Origin: JANPPS01 sp965246925 | GTDB taxonomy: Bacteria > Pseudomonadota > Alphaproteobacteria > Acetobacterales > Acetobacteraceae | Assembly (NCBI GenBank): GCA_965246925.1 | Contig: OZ251994.1 | Location: 1,550,001-1,614,000, forward strand | DNA length: 64,000 nt | Reading direction: 5' to 3' | Made by a program: the position numbers and the translations under genes | The notes under the pieces: generated by a model | The model's database searches: none | The model's input: only the letters and a program-made list of their open reading frames with translations | What the model was told of the DNA's origin: nothing | Shown here: positions 51,675 to 60,341 of the stretch, piece by piece | How positions within the stretch are numbered: the first letter of the stretch is position 1 | Layout: each line of letters starts with the position of its first letter

Positions 51675-51885
51675 ATGGAGGCGGACGGCGATGAGGAGCG
51701 CTTGACCGCCTTCCGCCGCCTGGTCGCCATCGCCGGGGAGATGAGGCGCTCCCCTAAGACGCTTGACAAGCTCTGCATGAGATCGCCCGCGACCTCAACG
51801 TCAACGCTCAGAACGCAGCTGGCGCCACAGACGCCGCACCCCCACCACCCTGGCCGAACTCCGCGCCCGCGCCGCCGCCCTTCCC
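51675..51885 (+). pseudogene. Decayed small gene
   Basis: From ATG 51675 the frame reads EADGDEERLTAFRRLVAIAG and RRSPKTLDKL, then turns to low-quality sequence. In another frame HEIARDLNVNAQNAAGATDA continues at about 51780, and TLAELRARAAAL follows in a third near 51850. These successive protein-like pieces in different frames suggest a small gene broken by frameshifts and cut off by a REP-like palindrome at 51883. I do not recognise the original family. Confidence 0.45.
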
Positions 51886-51917
51886 CCTCTCCCTCCGGGA
51901 GAGGGCCGGGGTGAGGG
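51883..51917. repeat. REP-like palindrome, copy 2
   Basis: CCCTCTCCCTCCGGGAGAGG G with the trailing CCGGGGTGAGGG, a common alphaproteobacterial intergenic palindrome. Confidence 0.75.
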
Positions 51918-52118
51918 AAACAACCAGAACAGTCTCGAACCCGTGAGTCCCGAGCCCGTCGAAGGACGGCACAACAAGCCCACCCTTCCGCCAGAACAGA
52001 ACCCCGTAGCGCGAACCTCCACTCACCACCACCGGAACGAACCAAAGCTGGAATGATCCGCTACACATCGCGGCCTCCCAGCCCCCCTCTTCATCACCCG
52101 GACAAACGCCGCGCCGCC
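51918..52118. other. Non-coding gap after the REP-like element
   Basis: No gene, hairpin or promoter can be supported here. It separates the phosphonate-type importer from the convergent sugar importer; transcription of both ends in this region. Confidence 0.5.
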
Positions 52119-53069
52119 CTATGGCGATGAATGACGGACCCGCCGGCTCTGCAGTACCACGACCAGCAACAGGAACAAGCCCCGCACCACCGATTGCCAA
52201 TACGCGGACAGGCTGATCCAGCCGCGCCCGTTCTCGAAATTCAGGATGTTCAGGATCAACCCCAGCAGCAACGCACCAATCAGCGTCGCCAGCACCGACC
52301 CCTCACCCCCCGTCAGCAGCGTGCCCCCGACCACCACGGCGGAGATGGCGAACAGCTCCCACCCCACCCCCTCCACCGGCTGCCCGGCGCCGAACTGCGC
52401 CGCCAGGATCACGCCCGCCAGCCCGGCCAGCAGCCCGCTGCCGGCATAGACCAGCCATTGGGTCCCGGCAGCCGGCAAACCCATCAACCGGCTCGCATCC
52501 TCATTGCCGCCCACCGCCAGCACCGTCCGGCCAAAGCCGGTGAACATCAGCAGCACGCCCCCCACGCCATACGCCGCCAGCGCTATCCAGCCCGGCACCG
52601 GCAACGCCGCCCAATCCCCCTGGCCGATCTCGGTGAACAGCGTCTCATACGACACCGGCACGGACTGATTGCCCGCCAGCAGCAACGCCGTGCCGCGCGC
52701 CGCCAGCATCGTGGCCAGCGTCGTGATGAACGGCGCCAAGCCCAGCCCCACGATGACGGCGCCGTTCACGAGACCCACCCCCAGCCCCGCCGCGAGCCCC
52801 GCCACCAATCCCGCCACCCAGCCATACGGGGACGCCAGCGCCGCCGCCACGCTGGCCAACGCCGCCACCGCGCCCACCGACAGATCGATCCCGCCCAGCA
52901 TGATCACGAACGCCATCCCGAGCGAAACCAAGGCGAACATGGCATTATACCGCAGGAAACTGCTGACGTTGAATAGGCTGAGGAAATGCTCGTACCGTAG
53001 CGCGCCGAGTGAAATCAGCAACGCCAGCGCCACCGCCACGCCCAGCCGGGACAGCGCCAGCCGGCTCAC
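52119..53069 (-). CDS. yjfF: Sugar ABC transporter permease (YjfF-like)
   Basis: From GTG 53069 the product is 316 residues. It has RbsC-family motifs: FALVSLGMAFVIMLGGIDLS, GAVIVGLGLAPFITTLATML, AVGGNEDASRLMGLP and a VGGTLLTGGEGSVLATLIGA loop. Its GTG overlaps the stop of the upstream permease (GTGA), and the longer open frame upstream of that is out-of-frame read-through of the neighbour. By gene order (ytfQ, ytfR, ytfT, yjfF) it matches the E. coli galactofuranose importer. It is the last gene of the operon. About nine hydrophobic segments are visible. Confidence 0.8.
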   Translation of the reverse strand: MSRLALSRLGVAVALALLISLGALRYEHFLSLFNVSSFLRYNAMFALVSLGMAFVIMLGGIDLSVGAVAALASVAAALASPYGWVAGLVAGLAAGLGVGLVNGAVIVGLGLAPFITTLATMLAARGTALLLAGNQSVPVSYETLFTEIGQGDWAALPVPGWIALAAYGVGGVLLMFTGFGRTVLAVGGNEDASRLMGLPAAGTQWLVYAGSGLLAGLAGVILAAQFGAGQPVEGVGWELFAISAVVVGGTLLTGGEGSVLATLIGALLLGLILNILNFENGRGWISLSAYWQSVVRGLFLLLVVVLQSRRVRHSSP

Positions 53070-53992
53070 CGGCGCCACCGTTGCAGGCTCACGGCCAGCA
53101 CGATCAACCCCGCCTTCAGCACCATCGCCGCACTGTCCGGCACACCCAATGAAAGCAGCATATACCGCAACAGTTGGATGATCAGCGCCCCGGTCAGCGT
53201 ATTCAGCACCGACGCCTGCCCCCCGCTCAACAGCGTGCCGCCCACCGCCACCGCTGCAATCGCGTCCAGCTCCATCCCCTGGCCCACCGTATTGGCGTCG
53301 GACGCCGAGTTGATGGCGATCACGATCAGCCCCGCCAGCCCGGCACACAGCCCGCTAATGGCGTACACACCCCGCTTCACCCCGCCCACGCCGACCCCGG
53401 CCAGGTACGCCGCCCGCTCGTTGCCGCCCACCGCCAAGACATGCCGTCCGAAGATCGTCCGCGCCATCATCCACGCCGCCCCGGCCATGATCGCCAGCAT
53501 TAGCCACGCCTGCACCGGCACGCCCAGGACCCGGCCCAGCCCCACGGCCTGGAACGCCGGGTTCTGGAAAATCTGCACCCGCCCATCCGTCGCCACCTGC
53601 GCCAGCCCGCGCCCGGCGATGAATAGGATCAGCGTCGCAATGAACGGCTGCAACCGGAACCGCGTCACCAGCCAGCCATTCCCCCACCCCAGCAGGCCCG
53701 CGAGCCCCACCGGCACGATGAAGGCGAGCGGCACCAGCACCGAGGCCGGCCCCGCCACGACCTGCCCGCCAAAGATCGGCGGCGCCGCCGCCGCGGCCAC
53801 CGCCATCAAGGACCCCACCGACAGATCGATCCCGCCCGTGGCAATCACCAGCGTCATGCCCACCGCCACGATCACCGTCGCCGCGACCTGGGTCAGGTTG
53901 AGGCTCAGCGTCTGCCAGGCCAGGAAATGCGGCGTGATCGCGGCGTTCAGCAGCAACAGCAACCCCAGCGCAGCCAGCGGCGCCTGCTTCAA
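53066..53992 (-). CDS. ytfT: Sugar ABC transporter permease (YtfT-like)
   Basis: The 308-residue permease begins at a TTG (53992) that overlaps the ATPase stop (TTGA), reading KQAPLAALGLLLLLNAAITP after the initiator. RbsC-type motifs are VIVAVGMTLVIATGGIDLSV, TRFRLQPFIATLILFIAGRG, AVGGNERAAYLAGV and AVGGTLLSGGQASVLNTLTG. It should pair with the next permease, which it overlaps by 4 bases, to form the membrane channel. The longer frame to 54253 would overlap the ATPase heavily and has no hydrophobic character, so it is not the start. Confidence 0.8.
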   Translation of the reverse strand: MKQAPLAALGLLLLLNAAITPHFLAWQTLSLNLTQVAATVIVAVGMTLVIATGGIDLSVGSLMAVAAAAAPPIFGGQVVAGPASVLVPLAFIVPVGLAGLLGWGNGWLVTRFRLQPFIATLILFIAGRGLAQVATDGRVQIFQNPAFQAVGLGRVLGVPVQAWLMLAIMAGAAWMMARTIFGRHVLAVGGNERAAYLAGVGVGGVKRGVYAISGLCAGLAGLIVIAINSASDANTVGQGMELDAIAAVAVGGTLLSGGQASVLNTLTGALIIQLLRYMLLSLGVPDSAAMVLKAGLIVLAVSLQRWRR

Positions 53993-55536
53993 GCGTCTTG
54001 CGCCATGGCATGCAGCACCGCGCCGGACGTGAGCGCCGCGCCGGCCAGCTCCGCCACCACCCGGCCCTCCCGCATCACGTAGGCGCGGTCCGCGCCCTCG
54101 GTGATCTCCTCCAGCTCGGAAGAGATCAGCAGCACCGCGAGTCCTTGCCCGGCCAGCGTGCGGATGACGGCCTGCAGCTCCGCCTTCGCCCCCACATCGA
54201 TGCCCCGCGTCGGCTCGTCCAGGATCAACAGGCGCGGCTGCATGCATAGCCACCGCGCCAGCAGGACCTTCTGCTGGTTCCCGCCCGATAGCTGCCGGAT
54301 CGGCTGGCCAGGCCCGGCCAACCGTATGCCGAGCCGGCTGATGAAATCGTCCACCACCCGCGCCTGCGCCGCCCGGTCCACGACGCCGCCCCTGCTGAGC
54401 GCCGGCAGCAAGGCCAGCGTCAGGTTCTCCCGCACCGAAAGGTCCGGGATGATGCCCTCGAGCTTCCGGTCCTCCGTCACATAGCCGATCCCGGCGGCGA
54501 TCGCGTCGCGCGGCCCGGACGGCCGGTAGGCGGCGCCGCCCACCTGCATCGTGCCCTGGGCCGACGGGGCGGCGCCGGCAATCACCTGCGCCGTCTCGGT
54601 CCGGCCCGCGCCTAGCAGCCCGGCCAGGCCCACGATCTCGCCAGACCCAACCTGCAAGCTCGCGTCCAGCACCCTTGGTGGCGCCGCCAGGCCTTGCACG
54701 CCGAGCATGACCGCACCCTCGGCACCGGCCTTCTGGCCAAAGCCGGTCGCGCCTTGCCGCTCTACCGACCCGGCGTCCCGCCCCAGCATGTGGCCGATCA
54801 GCGCCGGCTTCGACAGCTCCGCCATGGCGGCCACCGCCACCGTCCGCCCGTCCCGCATGATGGTCACGCGGTCACACACGGCATACAGCTCATCCAGCTT
54901 GTGGCTCACGAACACCACCGACACGCCATCCGCCCGCAACTGCCGGATCACGCCGAACAGCACGGCCGTCTCACGCTCGGTCAAGGACGATGTCGGCTCG
55001 TCCATGATCAGCAACCGGGCCTGGAAGCCGAGCGCCCGGGCGATGGCCACCATCTGCTGCGTGGCGGTCGGGTAGCGCAGAAGCGGCTGCCGCACGTCGA
55101 TCGTGACGCCGAACCGGCCCAGCAACGCCGCCGCCTCCCGGTGCATCGCCGGCCAGTCCAATAGGCCGAAGCGCCGCCGGGTCCGCCCGAGCATGATGTT
55201 CTCCGTCACCGAGCGGAGGCCGACCAGGTTGATCTCTTGGTAGATCGTGCTGATCCCCGCCGCCTGCGCCGCTTGCGGGCTCGCGACCTCGAACGGGACA
55301 CCGCCAAACGTGACCGCTCCGCCATCCCTGCGATGATAGCCGGTCAGCACCTTGATCAGCGTGGATTTACCGGCGCCGTTCTGGCCGATCAGCGCATGCA
55401 CCTCACCAGGCGCCACCTCGAACGACGCCTCAATCAGCGCCGGCACCGCCCCGAACCGCTTACTGATGCCGTCCATGGCCAGCAACGCCTGGCCGTTTGG
55501 TGGAATGCCGCTTGGCATTCCACCATCGAAAAGCAC
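53989..55536 (-). CDS. ytfR: Sugar ABC transporter ATP-binding protein with two ABC domains (YtfR/RbsA-like)
   Basis: The protein of up to 515 residues carries two ABC cassettes. The first has ALIGQNGAGKSTLIKVLTGY, TIYQEINLVGLRSVTENIML and LLIMDEPTSSLTERE; its signature is degenerate (RYPTATQQMVAIARAL), as usual in RbsA-type proteins. The second has VGLAGLLGAGRTETAQVIAG (degenerate Walker A), IRQLSGGNQQKVLLARWLCM and LLILDEPTRGIDVG. The start is uncertain: GTG 55536 lies 3 bases after the ytfQ stop, while ATG 55518 or ATG 55476 are possible; a strong hairpin (55499-55524) lies in the first codons. It energises uptake of the sugar bound by the YtfQ-like protein. Confidence 0.86.
   Translation of the reverse strand: MLFDGGMPSGIPPNGQALLAMDGISKRFGAVPALIEASFEVAPGEVHALIGQNGAGKSTLIKVLTGYHRRDGGAVTFGGVPFEVASPQAAQAAGISTIYQEINLVGLRSVTENIMLGRTRRRFGLLDWPAMHREAAALLGRFGVTIDVRQPLLRYPTATQQMVAIARALGFQARLLIMDEPTSSLTERETAVLFGVIRQLRADGVSVVFVSHKLDELYAVCDRVTIMRDGRTVAVAAMAELSKPALIGHMLGRDAGSVERQGATGFGQKAGAEGAVMLGVQGLAAPPRVLDASLQVGSGEIVGLAGLLGAGRTETAQVIAGAAPSAQGTMQVGGAAYRPSGPRDAIAAGIGYVTEDRKLEGIIPDLSVRENLTLALLPALSRGGVVDRAAQARVVDDFISRLGIRLAGPGQPIRQLSGGNQQKVLLARWLCMQPRLLILDEPTRGIDVGAKAELQAVIRTLAGQGLAVLLISSELEEITEGADRAYVMREGRVVAELAGAALTSGAVLHAMAQDA
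55499..55524 (-). promoter_or_regulatory. Perfect hairpin at the ytfQ-ytfR junction
   Basis: GGTGGAATGCC / GGCATTCCACC, a perfect 11-bp stem with a 4-base loop, 15 bases beyond the ytfQ stop and within the first codons of the ytfR frame. It could protect the ytfQ mRNA end and lower ytfR expression, as intercistronic hairpins do in other binding-protein operons. Confidence 0.7.
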
Positions 55537-55538
55537 CG

Positions 55539-56489
55539 TCAGAACGCCTGGGACATCAGCTGCGCCGCGTTGCTGGCCTCGAAGAACTGATCCTCGTTCA
55601 CGATCTTGGACGGCACCGCCTGCCCGGCCAGATGCTTGGCCGCGGTATCGAACGCGACGGGGCCGAAATCAGGGCTGCATTGGCAGATCGCACCGATCTT
55701 GCCGTCGACGATCGCCTGCACCCCCTCCTTGCTGCCATCGATGCAGCAGATCAGCAAATCCTTGCCCGGCACCCGCCCCGCCGCCTGCGCCGCCGCGATG
55801 GCACCCAGCGCCATCTCGTCGTTATGCGCGTAGATCGCGGTCGCATCCGGATGCGCTTGCAGCAGCGTCTGCGCCACCTGCCGGCCTGCATCCCGGGTGA
55901 AGTCACCGGACTGGCTCGCCAGCAGCACCATGCCGGGATGCGATTTCAGCGCCGTGTCGAAGCCGCGCTTGCGGTCATTGGCCGGGGACGCTCCGACGCT
56001 GCCCTCGAGCTCGATGATCTTGGCATTGCCGCCGCTTTGCTTGGCCAGCCAATCCGCCACCCGTTGCCCCTCCTGCACGAAGTCGGAGCCGATGAACGTC
56101 AGGTAATCATCTCCGGGCTTGGCGAGGGTGGGGTCCACACTACGGTCGATCAGGATGACCGGAATGCCCGCCTTCTTGGCGGCGCGCACGGCGGGGATCA
56201 GCGGACGCTCCTCCCGCGGCACGAGGAAGATCAGGGCCACACCCTGCGCGATCATGCTGTTCACATCCGAGACCTGCTTGGCCGCAGACGACCCAGCGTC
56301 GGTATAGACCATCGTCCAGCCGCGCTTCTTCGCCTCCGCCTGCATGGACGCGGTCTCCGCCAGGCGCCAATTGTTGTTGCTCTCGCTCTGCGCAAAGCCG
56401 ATCTTCGGCGCAGATTGGCCCAGGGCAGGCCGGAACAGCCCGGCGGCGGCCAGCCCGGCGCTGGCGGAAATGAGGGTGCGGCGGCGCAT
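55539..56489 (-). CDS. ytfQ: Periplasmic sugar-binding protein (YtfQ-like, galactofuranose type)
   Basis: A 316-residue binding protein with a signal peptide (RRRTLISASAGLAAAGLFRP, cut near LGQ). IGFAQSESNNNWRLAETASM, IPVILIDRSVDP, ELEGSVGASPANDRKRGFDT, SQSGDFTRDAGRQVAQTL and YAHNDEMALGAIAAAQAAGR match E. coli YtfQ almost block for block, which binds galactofuranose. It heads a YtfQRT-YjfF-like operon on the minus strand. A preference for another pyranose or furanose sugar is possible. The gene is followed by a strong hairpin, consistent with higher expression than the membrane parts. A possible promoter lies at 56541-56570. Confidence 0.86.
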   Translation of the reverse strand: MRRRTLISASAGLAAAGLFRPALGQSAPKIGFAQSESNNNWRLAETASMQAEAKKRGWTMVYTDAGSSAAKQVSDVNSMIAQGVALIFLVPREERPLIPAVRAAKKAGIPVILIDRSVDPTLAKPGDDYLTFIGSDFVQEGQRVADWLAKQSGGNAKIIELEGSVGASPANDRKRGFDTALKSHPGMVLLASQSGDFTRDAGRQVAQTLLQAHPDATAIYAHNDEMALGAIAAAQAAGRVPGKDLLICCIDGSKEGVQAIVDGKIGAICQCSPDFGPVAFDTAAKHLAGQAVPSKIVNEDQFFEASNAAQLMSQAF

Positions 56490-56540
56490 GGCGATCTCCC
56501 GTAGGTGCCCGGTCTATGCCGGTGCTTTGACGACGCGGCG

Positions 56541-56570
56541 ATCCTGAGATCGGCACCCCTGCGAAGTCAA
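56541..56570 (-). promoter_or_regulatory. Possible ytfQ promoter
   Basis: On the minus strand TTGACT (56570-56565) and CAGGAT (56546-56541) are separated by 18 bases, 50-80 bases before the ytfQ start. Only the -35 is good. Confidence 0.3.
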
Positions 56571-56579
56571 GCGACGCCG

Positions 56580-58598
56580 TTATGACAGGGTTTCGAGCCG
56601 GTCCAGCCCTTCGGCGTTCCCCAGCAGGGCGGCGGTTTCGGCCGGGGTCAGGGTGGGCAGCACGTCCGCCAGCCGGTCATGCTCGGCGAGTTTGGCCAGC
56701 CCCATGAGCAACGCCGGGTCGAGCGTGCCCACGCCGCGCGGGCGGGGTGGGGGAAGCATGGCGCGGTGCGCCGCCATCAGCGCTGGGTCGGAGAGGAGGC
56801 GGGGGATAGCCGGGCCAATGGGCGCTCCGTCCAGCCCGGCCCGCAACTGGGCGGCACGGGCCAAGATGGGAGGCGGATGCCGCTCCTCCGGGATCAGCAG
56901 CAGGCCAAGGCGCCGCAGCAGGGGGACGGGCCCGCTGGTGAGCGCGACCAAGGGTATTGCCAAAGATAAGCCCAGCAGCACCGGCGTCATCCACGCAAAC
57001 AACGAGGGGGATACGGCATAGGCGGCGGCCGCCAGCACCAGGCCGAACAGGGTGTAGCGCCCATAGGCCCGCGCCACGTCGGTCACGCGCACCCGGTCCC
57101 CGTCCCGCCGCTGCGCATTCCAGCCGCTGTCCCGGCCGAGCAGGATGCCCAGCACCGCCATCGACTGGATCAGCATCGCCACCGGCGCGATCAGCCCGCC
57201 GAGCAGCGTTTCGATCAGCACCGACAAGCCGGCCCGCACCGCGCCGCCGCAGCCGCGGCGCAGCGGCGCGTCGAACAGCATTAGCGCATAGGCCAGCAGC
57301 TTCGGCAGCAGCAGCACCGCCATCGTGGCGATGAACACCTGCATCGCCAGCACCGGGTCCACGCTGGGCCAGTTGGGAAACAACGAGCGTCCGGGGCCGA
57401 AATACTCCGGCCGCACGAACCGGGCCTGCAGCGCCGTCAGCACGCCCAGCACGAGGAAGATCAGCCACAAAGGCGAGGTCACGTAGCTGCCGATCCCCAT
57501 GAGCAAGTGCATCCGGCTGACCCAATGCAGGCCGCGGGCGCGGACCACCCCGGCGTGCTGCAGATTGCCCTGCGCCCAGCGCCGGTCCCGGACGGCAATG
57601 TCAGTCAGTGATGGCGGACTCTCCTCGTATGACCCGCCCAGGCCTGGCACCATGTGGATGGCCCAGCCCGCGCGCCGCATCAGCGCGGCCTCCACGAAAT
57701 CATGGCTCAAAATATGCCCGCCGAACGGCGCCCGGCCCGGCAGCAGCGGCAGGCCCGCCTGCTCGGCGAACGCCCGGGTGCGGATCACGGCGTTGTGCCC
57801 CCAGTAGTTGCCCTCCGGCCCGTGCCACCAAGTGATGCCCTGTGCGATCAGCGGCCCATACACGCGCCCGGCGAATTGCTGCATGCGGGCGAACAGGGTG
57901 GTGCCGTTCACGATCACCGGCAGCGTCTGGATCAGCGCCACGCCGGGATGGCGCTCCATGGCGGCGACGATGCGGACGATGGTCTCGCCCTCCATCAGGC
58001 TATCGGCGTCCCAGGTCAGCATCTGCGGGTAGGCGGCGCCGAAGCGGGTGACCCATTCGGCAATGTTGCCCGCCTTGCGCGCGGTGTTCTTGGGGCGGCG
58101 GCGGTAATAGACCGGACCTTCGAGGGCCAGGAGAGCGGCCTCCTCGGCGATCCAGATGTCGGGCTGCGTCGTGTCGCTCAGGATGAACACGTCGAACTGC
58201 GCGCCCTGGCCGGTGGCGTCCAGCGACTCCTGCATCGCCTGCACGCCGGCCATGACGCGCCCGGGATCCTCGTTATAGGTCGGCATCAGCAGTGCGGTGC
58301 GGGTGGTCAGCGTGGGGAGCGGCCCGGTGACGTCGATCGCCGGGCGCCCGAACCGGGCGATGACGCCGCCCAGCGCGCTGGTGAACGCCAGCGCGATCCA
58401 GGCAAACAGCGACACGAACAGCAGCAGCAAGGTCACGCCCAGCACGCTGGCGCCGCGGCCGTTCAGCACGGCATTCATCTCGTAAGCGCCCACCAGCGTC
58501 ATCAAGATGGCAGCGCCGAACACGAAGGCGCGGCGCCCGGCGTAGGCATGGCCCATGGGTGGCGCGTCCGGGCTTCTATCCAGGCGCTGCTCCGGCAT
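56580..58598 (-). CDS. opgH: Glucans biosynthesis glucosyltransferase H
   Basis: OpgH (MdoH) makes and exports the beta-1,2-linked backbone of osmoregulated periplasmic glucans at the inner membrane. The protein is 672 residues from ATG 58598; a TTG two codons earlier has better spacing to GGAGG. It has N-terminal membrane helices, then a GT2 domain: LLMPTYNEDPGRVMAGVQAM, YYRRRPKNTARKAGNIAEWV, LTWDADSLMEGETIVRIVAA (D-x-D), HDFVEAALMRRAGWAIHMVP and the R-D-R-R-W element of VRDRRWAQGNLQHAGV. More membrane helices follow. It is 26 bases downstream of opgG, the standard opgGH order. Confidence 0.93.
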   Translation of the reverse strand: MPEQRLDRSPDAPPMGHAYAGRRAFVFGAAILMTLVGAYEMNAVLNGRGASVLGVTLLLLFVSLFAWIALAFTSALGGVIARFGRPAIDVTGPLPTLTTRTALLMPTYNEDPGRVMAGVQAMQESLDATGQGAQFDVFILSDTTQPDIWIAEEAALLALEGPVYYRRRPKNTARKAGNIAEWVTRFGAAYPQMLTWDADSLMEGETIVRIVAAMERHPGVALIQTLPVIVNGTTLFARMQQFAGRVYGPLIAQGITWWHGPEGNYWGHNAVIRTRAFAEQAGLPLLPGRAPFGGHILSHDFVEAALMRRAGWAIHMVPGLGGSYEESPPSLTDIAVRDRRWAQGNLQHAGVVRARGLHWVSRMHLLMGIGSYVTSPLWLIFLVLGVLTALQARFVRPEYFGPGRSLFPNWPSVDPVLAMQVFIATMAVLLLPKLLAYALMLFDAPLRRGCGGAVRAGLSVLIETLLGGLIAPVAMLIQSMAVLGILLGRDSGWNAQRRDGDRVRVTDVARAYGRYTLFGLVLAAAAYAVSPSLFAWMTPVLLGLSLAIPLVALTSGPVPLLRRLGLLLIPEERHPPPILARAAQLRAGLDGAPIGPAIPRLLSDPALMAAHRAMLPPPRPRGVGTLDPALLMGLAKLAEHDRLADVLPTLTPAETAALLGNAEGLDRLETLS

Positions 58599-58624
58599 CG
58601 CCAAGGGCGCCTCCGGCGGGAGGC

Positions 58625-60130
58625 TCAGGCGGTCCAGCGGTAGATCCAGGTCTCGGTCAGCGGGCCCTGATCGCCCACGAGGTAGCAGTGCATCTCGACC
58701 AGCTTCTCACCCTTGGGGTCGAGGTCGAACGAAATGCGCCAGCCGCCGGTCTCGCTGTTGGGAATGGAAAAGACGTTGGACAGCTCACCCTTGTTGCTGC
58801 CGATCTCGACCCTGGTCTTGGCGTCGGCCGGAAGCTTCACGCTGTCCCCCATGAATTCCAGCACGAAAACGCGGGTGTCCGGCTTCTCCCCGGCGCCCAC
58901 CCGCATGGCGGTGACCCGGGCCAGCGCCGCCGGGCCTGGCCTGTCTGCGCCCCAGTGCAGGCGGTAGGTGAAATTGAACTCACCATTGGCCGCGAGCTTG
59001 TCTTTAGGGCGCCAGAATGCGACGATATTGTCGTTAGTCTCGTTCGGCGTCGGGATCTCTACCAGATCGACCGAACCCGCCCCCCAATCGCCGATCGGCT
59101 CGACCCAGAGCGCGGGGCGGCGCTCGTAACTGACCTGAAGGTCCTGGTAACGCGTAAAATCCCGGTTGCGCTGCATGAGGCCGAAGCCCTGCGGTGAAGC
59201 GTCGGTGAAGGCGCTGATTTGCAGGTCCGTCGGGTTGGCCAGCGGGCGCCAGAGCTGCTCACCGTGCGCGTTGACGATAGCCAGGCCGTCGCTGTCATGG
59301 ACGGCCGGGCGCCAATCGTCGAACCGGCGAGAGTCCTTCAGGTCAAACAGATACATGCTAGTGAGCGGGGCGATGCCGGGCTCGGTGATGTCGGCGCGGG
59401 GGTAGAGCGTGCTCTCGACGTCGAACACCGTGGTATCGCCGGGCCGGATGGTGAAGCGGTAGGCGCCGGTCGTGCTGGGACTGTCGAGCAGCGCATGCAG
59501 CACGATAGCGTTCTTGCCCTCCTGCGGGGTTTCGAGCCAGAAGGCGCTGAAGCGCGCAAACTCCTCCCCGCGCGGGTTGCCGGTGCCGATGGCCAGGCCG
59601 CGCGCGGATAAGCCGAAGAACTGATTGCGGCCGACGGCACGGAAGTAGCTGGCTCCGAGGAAGACGCAGACCTCGTCATAGACGTCCGGCTTGTTGATGG
59701 GCGTGCGCAGCTTGAGCCCGGCAAAGCCCAGATTGTCGGGCACACGGTGCGTAGGGTCCGTGTAGTCGAACATATCGGGCGCATACGGCACGGCGTGGGC
59801 CTGTCCGGACGTCACCTCGAAGATGTCGACCCGGGTGCGATACAGCGCGGCGCGGGGAAAGAATTCGGCCGTGAACGGCAGGCGGCGCCCGGCCCATAGC
59901 GCGCGGTCCGGGCGGAACCGGATGCTGCCGTATTGATCGTAGGTGAGCTTGTCGATGGCAGCCGGCAGCCGGTCATCCGGGGCGGCGTAGGCCTGTTTCG
60001 CGAGCGCTCCGGCCAGGCGGCGGACGGTCGCGCCGTCAAACGCACCCTCTGCCGGGACAGGCGGGGGCGCAGCGAGGGCGGCGCGGCCGGCCAGGGTGGC
60101 ACCGGCGATGAGCAGGCTGCGGCGGTTCAC
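58625..60130 (-). CDS. opgG: Periplasmic glucan biosynthesis protein OpgG/OpgD
   Basis: The 501-residue protein has an export signal (NRRSLLIAGATLAGRAALAA; the twin Arg suggests Tat or Sec). Typical OpgG pieces are LAKQAYAAPDDRLPAAIDKL, LTYDQYGSIRFRPDRALW, FDYTDPTHRVPDNLGFAGLK, FLGASYFRAVGRNQFFGLSA, FGLMQRNRDFTRYQDLQVSY and DLVEIPTPNETNDNIVAFW. OpgG acts in the periplasm on the nascent glucan made by OpgH; OpgD-type proteins have the same fold. The start is a GTG (60130) with GGAACG upstream. The C-terminal part ends TWIYRWTA. Confidence 0.92.
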   Translation of the reverse strand: MNRRSLLIAGATLAGRAALAAPPPVPAEGAFDGATVRRLAGALAKQAYAAPDDRLPAAIDKLTYDQYGSIRFRPDRALWAGRRLPFTAEFFPRAALYRTRVDIFEVTSGQAHAVPYAPDMFDYTDPTHRVPDNLGFAGLKLRTPINKPDVYDEVCVFLGASYFRAVGRNQFFGLSARGLAIGTGNPRGEEFARFSAFWLETPQEGKNAIVLHALLDSPSTTGAYRFTIRPGDTTVFDVESTLYPRADITEPGIAPLTSMYLFDLKDSRRFDDWRPAVHDSDGLAIVNAHGEQLWRPLANPTDLQISAFTDASPQGFGLMQRNRDFTRYQDLQVSYERRPALWVEPIGDWGAGSVDLVEIPTPNETNDNIVAFWRPKDKLAANGEFNFTYRLHWGADRPGPAALARVTAMRVGAGEKPDTRVFVLEFMGDSVKLPADAKTRVEIGSNKGELSNVFSIPNSETGGWRISFDLDPKGEKLVEMHCYLVGDQGPLTETWIYRWTA

Positions 60131-60185
60131 TGGCGTTCCATGGTAGTTTACGCCAGCATAGGAAGCGCCGGGCAGCCTGAACAGC

Positions 60186-60299
60186 CTACCGGCCCTGCTG
60201 CGCCATCAGCGGCAGGGCGTGCGCGAAGGGCTGGGAGCGTATGGCCGTCCATCCCAGCAGCAGCACGACGATCAGCAAAAGGGTCCGCACGAAAGCCAT
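60186..60299 (-). CDS. Small single-pass membrane protein, 37 residues
   Basis: On the minus strand an ATG at 60299, with GGAGA eight bases upstream, opens a 37-codon frame. It reads MAFVRTLLLIVVLLLGWTAI, then RSQPFAHALPLMAQQGR and a TAG. Residues 5-19 form one membrane-spanning or signal-anchor helix, with a short polar tail. It fits the gap between hpnN (43 bases upstream) and opgG (55 bases downstream), same strand. I know no family for it; a role beside the glucan synthase or RND transporter is only a guess. Coding status rests on the ribosome-binding site, gene-like spacing and the hydrophobic design. Confidence 0.5.
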   Translation of the reverse strand: MAFVRTLLLIVVLLLGWTAIRSQPFAHALPLMAQQGR

Positions 60300-60341
60300 A
60301 ACACCGTCTCCGTATCACCCGGCCATCTTGCGCCGTCGATA

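Noticed and set aside
52119..53348. Start of the YjfF-like permease at the far upstream end of the open frame (53348), and of YtfT at 54253
   Set aside because: The extensions overlap the upstream genes in other frames and are not membrane-like; GTGA and TTGA overlaps give starts at 53069 and 53992.
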